Assembly (NCBI RefSeq): GCF_050948215.1
Contig: NW_027489015.1
Coordinates: 62,001 to 126,000 of the forward strand
Length of the DNA stretch: 64,000 bases
Source: Halictus rubicundus
Taxonomy: Eukaryota; Arthropoda; Insecta; Hymenoptera; Halictidae
Direction: 5' to 3'
In this document: piece by piece, positions 1-12,342 of the stretch
How the letters are laid out: each line of letters begins with the position of its first letter
Position numbering within the stretch: the first letter of the stretch is position 1
Position numbers and translations under genes: made by a program
The notes under the pieces: generated by a model
Database searches by the model: none
What the model was told of the DNA's origin: nothing
What the model saw: the letters and a program-made list of their open reading frames with translations, nothing else

Positions 1-3000
1 ATAGAGGATAGGATAGGATAGAGGATAGGATAGGATAGAGAATAGGATATAGGATTGGATAGGATAGCTGATAGGATAGGATAGAGGATAGGATAGTATA
101 GAGGATAGGATATGATAGAGGATAGGATATAGGATTGGATAGGATAGAGGATAGGATAGGATAGAGGATAGGATATGATAGAGGATAGGATATAGGATTG
201 GATAGGATAGAGGATAGGATAGGATAGAGGATAGGATAGGATAGAGGATAGGATAGGATAGAGGTTAGGATATGATAGAGGATAGGATAGGATAGTGGAT
301 AGGATAGGATAGAGGATAGGATAGGATATGATAGTGGATAGGATAGGATAGAGGATAGGATAGGATACAGGATAGGATAGGATAGAGGATACGATATAGG
401 ATTGGATAGGATAGAGGATAGGATATGATAGAGGATAGGATAGGATAGAGGATAGGATAGGATAGAGAATAGGATATAGGATTGGATAGGATAACGGATA
501 GGATAGGATAGAGGATTGGATAGGATAGAGGATAGGATAGGATAGAGGATACGATATAGGATTTAATAGGACAGAGGATAGGATACGATAGAGGATTGGA
601 TAGGATAGAGGATAGGATAGGATAGAGGATAGGATAGGATAGAGGATAGGATAGGATAGAGGATAGGATAGGATAGAGGATAGGATAGGATAGGATAGGA
701 TAGGATAGAGGATAGGATAGGATAGAGGATAGGATACGATAGAGGATAAGGATAGGATAGAGGATAGGATAGGATAGGATAGAGGATAGGATATGATAGA
801 GGATAGGATAGGATAGTGGATAGGATAGGATAGAGGATAGGATAGGATAGAGGATAGGATAGGATAGAGGATAGGATAGGATAGAGGACAGGATAGGATA
901 GAGGATAGGATAGGATAGAGAATAGGATAGGATAGAGGATAGGATAGGATAGAGGATAGGATAGGATAGAGGATAGGATAGAGGATAGGATAGGATAGAG
1001 GATAGGATAGGATAGAGGATAATATAGGATAGAGGATAGGATAGGATAGAAGATAGGATAGGATAGAGGATAGGATAGGATACGATAGAGGATAGGATAG
1101 GATAGAGAATAGGATATAGGATTGGATAGGATAGAGGATAGAATAGGATAGAGGATAGGATAGGATAGAGGATAGGACAGGATAGAGGATAGGATAGGAT
1201 AGAGGATAGGATACGATAGAGGATAAGGATAGGATAGAGGATAGGATAGGATAGAGGATACGATATAGGATTTAATAGGATAGAGGATAGGATACGATAG
1301 AGGATAGGATACGATAGAGGATAGGATAGGATAGAGGATAGGATAGGATAGAGGATAGGATAGGATAGAGGATAGGACAGGATAGAGGACAGGATAGGAT
1401 AGAGGATAGGATACGATAGAGGATAAGGATAGGATAGAGGATAGGATAGGATAGAGGATAGGATAGGATAGAAGATAGGATAGGGTAGAGGATAGGATAC
1501 GATAGAGGATAAGGATAGGATAGAGGATAGGATAGGATACAGGAAAGGATAGGATAGAGGATAGGATAGGATAGAGGGTAGGATATGATAGAGTATAGGA
1601 TATAGGATTGGGTAGGATAGAGGATAGGATAGGATAGAGGATAGGATAGGATAGAGGATAGGATAGGATATGATAGTGGATAGGATAGGATAGAGGATAC
1701 GATAGGATATGATAGTGGATAGGATAAGTTAGAGGATAGGATAGGATACAGGATAGGATAGGATAGAGGATACGATATAGGATTGGATAGGATAGAGGAT
1801 AGGATATGATAGAGGATAGGATAGGATAGAGAATAGGATGGGATAGAGGATAGGATAGGATAGAGGATAGGATATGATAGAGGATAGGATAGGATAGAGG
1901 ATAGGATAGGATACAGGATAGGATAGGATAGAGGATAGGATAGGATAGAGGATAGGATAGGATAGAGGATAGAATAGGATAGAGGATAGGATAGGATAGA
2001 GGATAGGATATGATACAGGATAGGATAGGATAGAGGATAGGATAGGATAGAGGATAGGATAGGATAGAGGATAGGATAGGATAGAGGATAGGATAGGATA
2101 GAGGATAGGATATGATAGAGGATGGGATAGGATAGAGGATAGGATAGGATTGAGGATAGGATAGGATAGAGGATAGGATAGGATAGAGGATAATATATGA
2201 TAGAGGATAGGATAGGATAGAGGATAGGATAGGATAGAGGATAGGATAGGATAGAGAATAGGATATAGAATTGGATAGGATAGCGGATAGGATAGGATAG
2301 AGGATAGGATAGGATAGAGGATAGGATACGATAGAGGATATTATAGGATAGAGGATAGGATACGATAGAGGATAAGGATAGGATAGAGGATAGGATAGGA
2401 TAGAGGATAGGATATGATAGAGGATGGGATAGGATAGAGGATAGGATAGGACTGAGGATAGGATAGGATAGAGGATAGGTTAGGATAGAGGATATGATAC
2501 GATAGAGGATAGGATAGGATAGAGGATAGGATAGGATAGAGGATAGGATAGGATAGAGAATAGGATAGGATAGAGGATAGGATAGGATAGAGGATAGGAT
2601 AGGATAGAGGATAGGATAGGATAGAGGATAGGATACGATAGAGGATAGGATAGGATAGAGGATACGATATAGGATTTAATAGGATATAGGATAGGATACG
2701 ATAAAGGATAGGATAGGATAGAGGATAGGATAGGAGAGAGAATAGGATATAGGATTGGTTAGGATAACGGATATGATAGGATAGAGGATAGGATACGATA
2801 GAGGATAGGATAGGATAGAGAATAGGATATAGGATTGGATAGGATAGAGGATAGAATAGGATAGAGGATAGGATAGGATAGAGGATAGGATAGGATAGAG
2901 GATAGGATAGGATAGAGGATAGGATAGGATAGAGGATAGGATAGGATAGAGGATAGGATACGATAGAGGATGAGGATAGGATAGAGGATAGGATAGGATA

Positions 3001-6000
3001 GAGGATAGGATAGGATAGAGGATAGGATAGGATAGAGGATAGGATAGGGTAGAGGATAGGATACGATAGAGGATAAGGATAGGATAGAGGATAGGATAGG
3101 ATAGAGGATAGGATAGGATAGAGGATAGGATAGGATAGAGGGTAGGATATGATAGAGGATAGGATATAGGATTGGGTAGGATAGAGGATAGGATAGGATA
3201 GAGGATAGGATAGGATAGAGGATAGGATAGGATAGAGGATAGGATATTATAGAGGATAGGATAGGATAGAGGATAGGATAGGATAGAGGATAGGATAGGA
3301 TAGAGGATAGGATAGGATAGAGGATAGGATAGGATAGAGGATACGATATAGGATTGGATAGGATAGAGGATAGGATACGATAGAGGATAGGATAGGATAG
3401 AGAATAGGATATAGGATTGGATAGGATAGAGGATAGGATAGGATAGAGGATAGGATATTATAGAGGATAGGGTAGGATAGAGGATAGGATACGATAGAGG
3501 ATAGAATAGGATAGAGGATACGATATAGGATTTAATAGGATAGAGGATAGGATACGATAAAGGATAGGATAGGATAGAGGATAGGATAGGATAGAGAATA
3601 GGATATAGGATTGGATAGGATAGCTGATAGGATAGGATAGGTGATAGGATAGGATAGAGGATAGGATATGATAGAGGATAGGATATAGGATTGGATAGGA
3701 TAGAGGATAGGATAGGATAGAGGATAGGATAGGATAGAGGATAGGATAGGATAGAGGTTAGGATATGATAGAGGATAGGATAGGATAGTGGATAGGATAC
3801 GATAGAGGATAGGATAGGATATGATAGTGGATAGGATAGGATAGAGGATAGGATAGGATACAGGATAGGATAGGATAGAGGATACGATATAGGATTGGAT
3901 AGGATAGAGGATAGGATATGATATAGGATAGGATAGGATAGAGGATAGGATAGGATAGAGAATAGGATATAGGATTGGATAGGATAACGGATAGGATAGA
4001 ATAGAGGATTGGATAGGATAGAGGATAGGATAGGATAGAGGATACGATATAGGATTTAATAGGATAGAGGATAGGATACGATAGAGGATAGGATAGGATA
4101 GAGGATAGGATAGGATAGAGGATAGGATAGGATAGAGGATAGGATAGGATAGAGGATAGGATAGGATAGAGGATAGGATAGAGGATAGGATAGAGGATAG
4201 GATAGGATAGAGGATAGGATAGGATAGAGGATAATATAGGATAGAGGATAGGATAGGATAGAGGATAGGATAGGATAGAGGATAATATAGGATAGAGGAT
4301 AGGATAGGATAGAAGATAGGATAGGATAGAGGATAGGATAGGATAGAGAATAGGATACGATAGAGGATAGGATAGGATAGAGAATAGGATATAGGATTGG
4401 ATAGGATAGAGGATAGAATAGGATAGAGGATAGGATAGGATAGAGGATAGGACAGGATAGAGGATAGGATAGGATAGAGGATAGGATACGATAGAGGATA
4501 AGGATAGGATAGAGGATAGGATAGGATAGAGGATACGATATAGGATTTAATAGGATAGAGGATAGGATACGATAGAGGATAGGATAGGATAGAGGATAGG
4601 ATAGGATAGAGGATAGGATAGGATAGAGGATAGGATAGGATAGAGGATAGGATAGGATAGAGGATTGGATAGGATAGAGGATAGGATAGGATAGAGGATA
4701 GGATAGGATAGGATAGGATAGAGGATAGGATAGGATAGAGGATAGGATAGGATAGAGGATAGGATACGATAGAGGATAGGATAGGATAGAGAATAGGATA
4801 TAGGATTGGATAGGATAGCTGATAGGATAGGATAGAGGATAGGACAGGATAGAGGATAGGATATGATAGAGGATAGGATATAGGATTGGATAGGATAGAG
4901 GATAGGATATGATAGAGGATAGGATATGATAGAGGATAGGATATAGGATTGGATAGGATAGAGGATAGGATAGGATAGAGGATAGGATAGGATAGAGGAT
5001 AGGATAGGATAGAGGTTAGGATATGATAGAGGATAGGATAGGATAGTGGATAGGATAGGATAGAGGATAGGATAGGATATGATAGTGGATAGGATAGGAT
5101 AGAGGATAGGATAGGATACAGGATAGGATAGGATAGAGGATACGATATAGGATTGGATAGGATAGAGGATAGGATATGATAGAGGATAGGATAGGATAGA
5201 GGATAGGATAGGATAGAGAATAGGATATAGGATTGGATAGGATAACGGATAGGATAGAATAGAGGATTGGATAGGATAGAGGATAGGATAGGATAGAGGA
5301 TACGATATAGGATTTAATAGGATAGAGGATAGGATACGATAGAGGATAGGATAGGATAGAGGATAGGATAGGATAGAGGATAGGATAGGATAGAGGATTG
5401 TATAGGATAGAGGATAGGATAGGATAGAGAATAGGATAGGATAGAGGATAGGATAGGATAGAGGATAGGATAGGATAGAGGATAGGATAGAGGATAGGAT
5501 AGAGGATAGGATAGAGGATAGGATAGGATAGAGGATAGGATAGGATAGAGGATAATATAGGATAGAGGATAGGATAGGATAGAAGATAGGATAGGATAGA
5601 GGATAGGATAGGATAGAGAATAGGATACGATAGAGGATAGGATAGGATAGAGAATAGGATATAGGATTGGATAGGATAGAGGATAGAATAGGATAGAGGA
5701 TAGGATAGGATAGAGGATAGGACAGGATAGAGGATAGGATAGGATAGAGGATAGGATACGATAGAGGATAAGGATAGGATAGAGGATAGGATAGGATAGA
5801 GGATACGATATAGGATTTAATAGGATAGAGGATAGGATACGATAGAGGATAGGATAGGATAGAGGATAGGATAGGATAGAGGATAGGATAGGATAGAGGA
5901 TAGGATAGGATAGAGGATAGGATAGGATAGAGGATAGGATAGGATAGAGGATAGGATAGGATAGAGGATAGGATAGGATAGGATAGGATAGAGGATAGGA

Positions 6001-9000
6001 TAGGATAGAGGATAGGATAGGATAGAGGATAGGATACGATAGAGGATAGGATAGGATAGAGAATAGGATATAGGATTGGATAGGATAGCTGATAGGATAG
6101 GATAGAGGATAGGATAGGATAGAGGATAGGATATGATAGAGGATAGGATATAGGATTGGATAGGATAGAGGATAGGATATGATAGAGGATAGGATATGAT
6201 AGAGGATAGGATATAGGATTGGATAGGATAGAGGATAGGATAGGATAGAGGATAGGATAGGATAGAGGATAGGATAGGATAGAGGTTAGGATATGATAGA
6301 GGATAGGATAGGATAGTGGATAGGATAGGATAGAGGATAGGATAGGATATGATAGTGGATAGGATAGGATAGAGGATAGGATAGGATACAGGATAGGATA
6401 GGATAGAGGATACGATATAGGATTGGATAGGATAGAGGATAGGATATGATAGAGGATAGGATAGGATAGAGAATAGGATGGGATAGAGGATAGGATAGGA
6501 TAGAGGATAGGATATGATAGAGGATAGGATAGGATAGAGGATAGGATAGGATACAGGATAGGATAGGATAGAGGATAGGATAGGATAGAGGATAGGATAG
6601 GATAGAGGATAGAATAGGATAGAGGATAGGATAGGATAGAGGATAGGATATGATACAGGATAGGATAGGATAGAGGATAGGATAGTATAGAGGATAGGAT
6701 AGGATACAGGATAGGATAGGATAGAGGATAGGATATGATAGAGGATAGGATAGGATAGAGGATAGGATAGGATAGAGGATAGGATATGATAGAGGATGGG
6801 ATAGGATAGAGGATAGGATAGGATTGAGGATAGGATAGGATAGAGGATAGGATAGGATAGAGGATAATATATGATAGAGGATAGGATAGGATAGAGGATA
6901 GGATAGGATAGAGGATAGGATAGGATAGAGGATAGGATAGGATAGAGGATAGGATAGGATAGAGGATAGGATAGGATAGAGAATAGGATATAGGATTGGA
7001 TAGGATAGCGGATAGGATAGGATAGAGGATAGGATAGGATAGAGGATAGGATACGATAGAGGATATTATAGGATAGAGGATAGGATACGATAGAGGATAA
7101 GGATAGGATAGAGGATAGGATAGGATAGAGGATAGGATACGATAGAGGATGGGATAGGATAGAGGATAGGATAGGACTGAGGATAGGATAGGATAGAGGA
7201 TAGGTTAGGATAGAGGATATGATACGATAGAGGATAGGATAGGATAGAGGATAGGATAGGATAGAGGATAGGATAGGATAGAGAATAGGATAGGATAGAG
7301 GATAGGATAGGATAGAGGATAGGATAGGATTGAGGATAGGATAGGATAGAGGATAGGATAGGATAGAGAATAGGATATAGGATTGGATAGGATAGCGGAT
7401 AGGATAGGATAGAGGATAGGATAGGATAGAGGATAGGATACGATAGAGGATATTATAGGATAGAGGATAGGATACGATAGAGGATAAGGATAGGATAGAG
7501 GATAGGATAGGATAGAGGATAGGATATGATAGAGGATGGGATAGGATAGAGGATAGGATAGGACTGAGGATAGGATAGGATAGAGGATAGGTTAGGATAG
7601 AGGATATGATACGATAGAGGATAGGATAGGATAGAGGATAGGATAGAGGATAGGATAGGATAGAGGATAGGATAGGATAGAGAATAGGATAGGATAGAGG
7701 ATAGGATAGGATAGAGGATAGGATAGGATAGAGGATAGGATAGGATAGAGGATAGGATACGATAGAGGATAGGATAGGATAGAGGATACGATATAGGATT
7801 TAATAGGATATAGGATAGGATACGATAAAGGATAGGATAGGATAGAGGATAGGATAGGAGAGAGAATAGGATATAGGATTGGTTAGGATAACGGATAGGA
7901 TAGGATAGAGGATAGGATACGATAGAGGATAGGATAGGATAGAGAATAGGATATAGGATTGGATAGGATAGAGGATAGAATAGGATAGAGGATAGGATAG
8001 GATAGAGGATAGGATAGGATAGAGGATAGGATAGGATAGAGGATAGGATAGGATAGAGGATAGGATAGGATAGAGGATAGGATACGATAGGGGATAAGGA
8101 TAGGATAGAGAATAGGATATAGGATTGGATAGGATAGAGGATAGGATAGGATAGAGGATAGGATATTATAGAGGATAGGATAGGATAGAGGATAGGATAC
8201 GATAGAGGATAGGATAGGATAGAGGATACGATATAGGATTTAATAGGATAGAGGATAGGATACGATAAAGATAGGATAGGATAGAGGATAGGATAGGATA
8301 GAGAATAGGATATAGGATTGGATAGGATAGCTGATAGGATAGGATAGGTGATAGGATAGGATAGAGGATAGGATATGATAGAGGATAGGATAGAGGATAG
8401 GATAGGATAGAGGATAGGATAGGATAGAGGATAGGATAGGATAGAGGATAGGATAGGATAGAGGTTAGGATATGATAGAGGATAGGATAGGATAGTGGAT
8501 AGGATAGGATAGAGGATAGGATAGGATATGATAGTGGATAGGATAGGATAGAGGATAGGATAGGATACAGGATAGGATAGGATAGAGGATACGATATAGG
8601 ATTGGATAGGATAGAGGATAGGATATGATAGAGGATAGGATAGAATAGAGGATAGGATAGGATAGAGAATAGGATATAGGATTGGATAGGATAACGGATA
8701 GGATAGAATAGAGGATTGGATAGGATAGAGGATAGGATAGGATAGAGGATACGATATAGGATTTAATAGGATAGAGGATAGGATACGATAGAGGATAGGA
8801 TAGGATAGAGGATAGGATAGGATAGAGGATAGGATAGGATAGAGGATAGGATAGGATAGAGAATAGGATAGGATAGAGGATAGGATAGGATAGAGGATAG
8901 GATAGGATAGAGGATAGGATAGAGGATAGGATAGGATAGAGGATAGGATAGGATAGAGGATAATATAGGATAGAGGATAGGATAGGATAGAAGATAGGAT

Positions 9001-11067
9001 AGGATAGAGGATAGGATAGGATAGAGAATAGGATACGATAGAGGATAGGATAGGATAGAGAATAGGATATAGGATTGGATAGGATAGAGGATAGAAGAGG
9101 ATAGAGGATAGGATAGGATAGAGGATAGGACAGGATAGAGGATAGGATAGGATAGAGGATAGGATACGATAGAGGATAAGGATAGGATAGAGGATAGGAT
9201 AGGATAGAGGATACGATATAGGATTTAATAGGATAGAGGATAGGATACGATAGAGGATAGGATAGGATAGAGGATAGGATAGGATAGAGGATAGGATAGG
9301 ATAGAGGATAGGATAGGATAGAGGATAGGATAGGATAGAGGATAGGATAGGATAGAGGATAGGATAGGATAGAGGATAGGATAGGATAGGATAGGATAGG
9401 ATAGAGGATAGGATAGGATAGAGGATAGGATACGATAGAGGATAGGATAGGATAGAGAATAGGATATAGGATTGGATAGGATAGAGGATAGAATAGGATA
9501 GAGGATAGGATAGGATAGAGGATAGGACAGGATAGAGGATAGGATAGGATAGAGGATAGGATACGATAGAGGATAAGGATAGGATAGAGGATAGGATAGG
9601 ATAGAGGATAGGATAGGATAGAGGATAGGATAGGATATGATAGTGGATAGGATAGGATAGAGGATAGGATAGGATACAGGATAGGATAGGATAGAGGTTA
9701 CGATATAGGATTGGATAGGATAGAGGATAGGATATGATAGAGGATAGGATAGGATAGAGAATAGGATAGCATAGAGGATAGGATAGGATAGAGGATAGGG
9801 TATGATAGAGGATAGGATAGGATAGAGGATAGGATAGGATACAGGATAGGATAGGATAGAGGATAGGATAGGATAGAGGATATAATAGGATAGAGGATAG
9901 AATAGGATAGAGGATAGGATAGGATAGAGGATAGGATAGGATAGAGAATAGGATATAGGATTGGATAGGATAGCTGATAGGATAGGATAGAGGATAGGAT
10001 AGGATAGCGGATAGGATATGGTAGAGGATAGGATATAGTATTGGATAGGATAGAGGATAGGATATGATAGAGGATAGGATATGATAGAGGATAGGATATA
10101 GGATTGGATAGGATAGAGGATAGGATAGGATAGAGGATAGGATAGGATAGAGGATAGGATAGGATAGAGGTTAGGATATGATAGAGGATAGGATAGGATA
10201 GTGGATAGGATAGGATAGAGGATAGGATAGGATATGATAGTGGATAGGATAGGATAGAGGATAGGAGAGGATACGATATAGGATTGGATAGGATAGAGGA
10301 TAGGATATGATAGAGGATAGGATAGGATAGAGAATAGGATAGCATAGAGGATAGGATAGGATAGAGGATAGGGTATGATAGAGGATAGGATAGGATAGAG
10401 GATAGGATAGGATACAGGATAGGATAGGATAGAGGATAGGATAGGATAGAGGATATAATAGGATAGAGGATAGAATAGGATAGAGGATAGGATAGGATAG
10501 AGGATAGGATATGATACAGGATAGGATAGGATAGAGGATAGGATAGGATAGAGGATAGGATAGGATACAGGATAGGATAGGATAGAGGATAGGATATGAT
10601 AGAGGATAGGATAGGATAGAGGATAGGATAGGATAGAGAATAGGATAGGATAGAGGATAGGGTAGGATAGAGGATAGGATAGGATAGAGGATAGGATAGG
10701 ATAGAGGATAGGATAGGATAGAGGATAGGATAGGATAGAGGATAGGATAGGATAGAGGATAGGATAGGATAGGGGATAGGATAAGATAGAGGATAGGATA
10801 GGATAGAGGATAGGATACGATAGAGGATAAGGATAGTATAGAGGATAGGATAGGATAGGGTAGAGGATAGGATACGATAGAGGATAAGGATAGGATAGAG
10901 GATAGGATAGGATAGAGGATAGGATAGGATAGAGGGTAGGATATGATAGAGGATAGGATATAGGATTGGGTAGGATAGAGGATAGGATAGGATAGATGAT
11001 AGGATAGGATAGAGGATAGGATAGGATAGAGGATAGGATACGATAGAGGATAAGGATAGGATAGAGG
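1..11067 (+). repeat. 17-bp GGATA-based satellite array, left block
   Basis: This is continuous tandem repetition of GAGGATAGGATAGGATA with frequent single-base variants (GATACGATA, GATATGATA, GAGAATAGG, GATACAGG, GAGGATAAGG) and units shortened or lengthened by one GGATA pentamer (12 or 22 bp). C is almost absent from the + strand except in such variants. Variants recur in blocks. For example, the GATAGCTGATAGG variant lies near 67, 3623, 4818, 6088, 8330 and 9973, and about 4530-6050 repeats at an offset of 1270 bp. No gene, RNA gene or complex sequence is visible. From about 10382 the sequence is the upstream flank shared with island copy 2, and from about 10680 it is shared with all four islands. 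Confidence 0.97.
4530..6400 (+). repeat. 1270-bp higher-order satellite duplication
   Basis: Variant landmarks recur at a constant offset of 1270 bp. The GATACGATATAGGATTTAAT variant is at 4531 and 5801. The run of four pentamers after GAGG is near 4691 and 5961. The GCTGAT variant is near 4818 and 6088, and the TATGATAGAGG run is near 4861 and 6131. One difference is visible: GGACAGG near 4851 against GGATAGG near 6121. Just upstream, at 4041 and 5299, the offset is 1258 bp, so one copy differs by a 12-bp unit there. Ends are approximate because the array is low complexity. Confidence 0.75.
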
Positions 11068-11079
11068 TGTAACCGTACA
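11068..11079 (+). repeat. Left terminal inverted repeat, copy 1
   Basis: TGTAACCGTACA is the exact reverse complement of the last 12 bases of the island. The left end is also locally palindromic: TGTAACC, a GTACA spacer, then GGTTACA (11068-11086). The terminus could therefore fold on itself or bind a dimeric protein. Confidence 0.85.
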
Positions 11080-11081
11080 GG

Positions 11082-11408
11082 TTACATATTGATACACCCC
11101 ATAGATCGAACGTCGATGTCGACCCCACCATAACGCTCCGTGACGTAGCCCGCGAGTTCGGACGGAGAAAAGGACCGCGAGATATCGCGACACTTGTCGT
11201 AATGCGCACGCATCGATCCCCACTCGATACCGATCGAAGGAGGTCGATGCGTGCCGCAGATAGAGCACTCTACATCTGGAAGCGGTTCTAGCCGCACGCG
11301 TCTCGCGAAGTGTCCCGTCGGCGAAACACGGTACGCGATCGAGGGGTCAAACCGACCCGATAGAACAGGCAAACCGACTGTTCTATCCTCGACACGTACG
11401 CGCCTCAA
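11082..11408 (-). CDS. Hypothetical 108-codon frame with C2HC-like motif, island copy 1
   Basis: This is an open minus-strand frame with no ATG at its beginning. The first usable codon is TTG at 11408, and an in-frame TGA lies four codons upstream, so the frame is either a remnant or an exon-like piece. Around residues 48-74 it reads CSICGTH...HYDKC, that is C-x2-C-x17-H-x3-C, which could bind zinc as a C2HC finger. It resembles no family I can name. The TAA stop falls in the inverted copy of the terminal repeat, 14 bp inside the island end. Against a real gene: the same bases form perfect inverted repeats (11206-11254, 11359-11387), the start is non-canonical, and all four copies are identical, so there is no conservation evidence. 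It may be chance in a stretch with few stop codons. Confidence 0.22.
   Translation of the reverse strand: MRRVRVEDRTVGLPVLSGRFDPSIAYRVSPTGHFARRVRLEPLPDVECSICGTHRPPSIGIEWGSMRAHYDKCRDISRSFSPSELAGYVTERYGGVDIDVRSMGCINM
11176..11189. other. Stem-loop CGCGA-GATA-TCGCG
   Basis: CGCGA at 11176-11180 pairs with TCGCG at 11185-11189 around a GATA tetraloop. It is the first of a run of hairpins in the left third of the island. Confidence 0.5.
11206..11254. other. 11-bp perfect inverted repeat
   Basis: GCACGCATCGA (11206-11216) is the exact reverse complement of TCGATGCGTGC (11244-11254), with a 27-base spacer. The stem can continue inward through TCCCC opposite GGAGG with one mismatch and one G-T pair. 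It overlaps the codons for the possible zinc finger on the other strand. Confidence 0.65.
11282..11295. other. Short stem-loop GCGG-TTCTAG-CCGC
   Basis: A 4-bp GC stem closes a 6-base loop immediately upstream of the long-range stem that begins at 11306. On its own it could easily be chance. Confidence 0.35.
11359..11387. other. 10-bp perfect stem-loop
   Basis: GATAGAACAG (11359-11368) and CTGTTCTATC (11378-11387) pair perfectly around the 9-base loop GCAAACCGA. No T tract follows, so it does not look like an intrinsic terminator. Confidence 0.7.
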
Positions 11409-11426
11409 ACCGAGGAGTCACAGGTG

Positions 11427-11468
11427 CAAACTGCGCTGTGGCATTGCCGAGCATTAAGACGCAGTTTG
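11427..11468. other. 9-bp perfect inverted repeat
   Basis: CAAACTGCG (11427-11435) is the exact reverse complement of CGCAGTTTG (11460-11468). Three further G-T pairs are possible outward. The 24-base loop itself holds a small GGC-ATT-GCC hairpin. Confidence 0.6.
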
Positions 11469-11713
11469 TGTTCTGTGTAATTATCACGGGTTATTTAAAA
11501 TTCGTAAATCTTTCGTCGTAATCGTGGTACCGAGTGGACACTTCGTCATCGTAACTTTCGGGGTTCTTGTTCGAAATGCCCATCACTGCTTCGGTAGGAT
11601 TTGCATGGTCGTGATCATTCTGCCGCTATCAATCAGGAACACGTTCGGAGGCCACGTATCGTGCTGAAGAGCGTAATCCTTGGTAGCGTGGCGTGACCTA
11701 CGGCTTGGTGTGC

Positions 11714-11768
11714 GTCTCCATCCAGACCACTCGTACGAGCATTCGGACGAGTGTATGGACGGTCTGAC
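11714..11768 (+). other. 55-nt covarying stem-loop, repeat unit 1
   Basis: The upper stem is CACTCGT (11728-11734) with ACGAGTG (11747-11753) around the loop ACGAGCATTCGG. The lower stem is CCATCC (11718-11723) with GGACGG (11757-11762), with one A-C mismatch. GTC/GAC closes the base. Compare with the units at 11973 and 12231, which keep length and loop but change the stem sequences. Confidence 0.75.
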
Positions 11769-11802
11769 AAGTCCACAATCGTGCAGTGCGTCGTACGCAT
11801 AC

Positions 11803-11869
11803 GGATTGTGCGAACGAACTCATAATTTCCCTTCGGGTCGATTCGATACGACCGAACCTTGCACAATCC
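11803..11869. other. 9-bp perfect inverted repeat in repeat unit 1
   Basis: GGATTGTGC (11803-11811) is the exact reverse complement of GCACAATCC (11861-11869). Inside it, GGTCG and CGACC pair around ATTCGATA. It slightly recalls a tRNA outline, but spacing and arms do not fit a tRNA. Units 2 and 3 lack the outer stem. Confidence 0.5.
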
Positions 11870-11972
11870 TTGTCATTCTGCCGCTGCTTACACGGAGATT
11901 GCTCGGAGGCCACGCATCGTGCTGAAGAGTAAACTTCTTAGTTGCGTGGAGTGCCAGGGGTTTTTAGTGTGT

Positions 11973-12027
11973 GTCTCCACTTGGGCTATTTGTACGAGAA
12001 TTCGGACAAATACTTGGGTGGTCTGAC
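11973..12027 (+). other. 55-nt covarying stem-loop, repeat unit 2
   Basis: The upper stem is TATTTGT (11987-11993) with ACAAATA (12006-12012) around the loop ACGAGAATTCGG. The lower stem is CCACTTGGG (11977-11985) with CTTGGGTGG (12013-12021): nine pairs, four of them G-T, which would be G-U wobbles in a + sense RNA. GTC/GAC closes the base. The total length equals unit 1. Confidence 0.75.
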
Positions 12028-12230
12028 GGGTTCGCCTTCGATCGGTTACGAGGTCGAAACGAGTCGTTCAACCGTCACTGCGTCAGGCACACGGGTCGGA
12101 TTAGAGCGAGCGGACTGTGCACAATTCTTGTCATTCTGCCGCTACCGATACGGAGATTGCTCGGAGGCCACGTATCGTGCTGAAGAGTAAACTCCTCGGT
12201 CGCGTGGAGTGCCAGGGGTTTTTAGTGTGT

Positions 12231-12285
12231 GTCTCCAACCGGACTACTCGTACGCATTCGCGGCCGAGTGCACGGTTGGTTAGAC
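12231..12285 (+). other. 55-nt covarying stem-loop, repeat unit 3
   Basis: The upper stem is TACTCG with CGAGTG (12265-12270), including one T-G pair, around a loop containing ACGCATTCGCGG. The lower stem is CCAACCG (12235-12241) with CGGTTGG (12273-12279), perfect. GTCT/AGAC closes the base over a TT bulge. The total length is again 55 nt. Confidence 0.75.
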
Positions 12286-12342
12286 AGGTCACGAATTCGC
12301 ATATCGTGAGGCGCGATACACATTCAAATCGTTAGAATCGTT

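Larger units (their letters stand above)
11306..11545. other. Long-range composite stem enclosing two hairpins
   Basis: CGAAGTGTCC (11306-11315) is the exact reverse complement of GGACACTTCG (11536-11545). Moving inward, CGGTAC (11329-11334) pairs with GTACCG (11527-11532), and CGAT (11336-11339) pairs with ATCG (11521-11524). Together these are 20 base pairs in register over more than 180 bases of spacing, interrupted by small internal loops. The closed domain contains the perfect hairpins at 11359-11387 and 11427-11468. This nested, non-crossing layout looks like a folded RNA domain. Confidence 0.6.

Noticed and set aside
11803..11869. tRNA-like outline with a 9-bp closing stem and an inner GGTCG...CGACC arm
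   Set aside because: The arm is not adjacent to the closing stem, there is no anticodon or D-arm, and the other two units do not preserve it.
11602..12186. A repeated C-terminal peptide (ILPL...GGH(V/A)SC-stop) in all three 258-bp units, starting with ATG in the first
   Set aside because: 258 is divisible by three, so any frame recurs. The underlying DNA is conserved as a repeat, and changes between units are not biased to silent positions.
12170..12210. CTGAAGA in each 258-bp unit, resembling the CUGANGA half of a hammerhead ribozyme core
   Set aside because: No GAAA element with a stem II lies at the right distance, and no cleavage triplet context is present in any of the three units.
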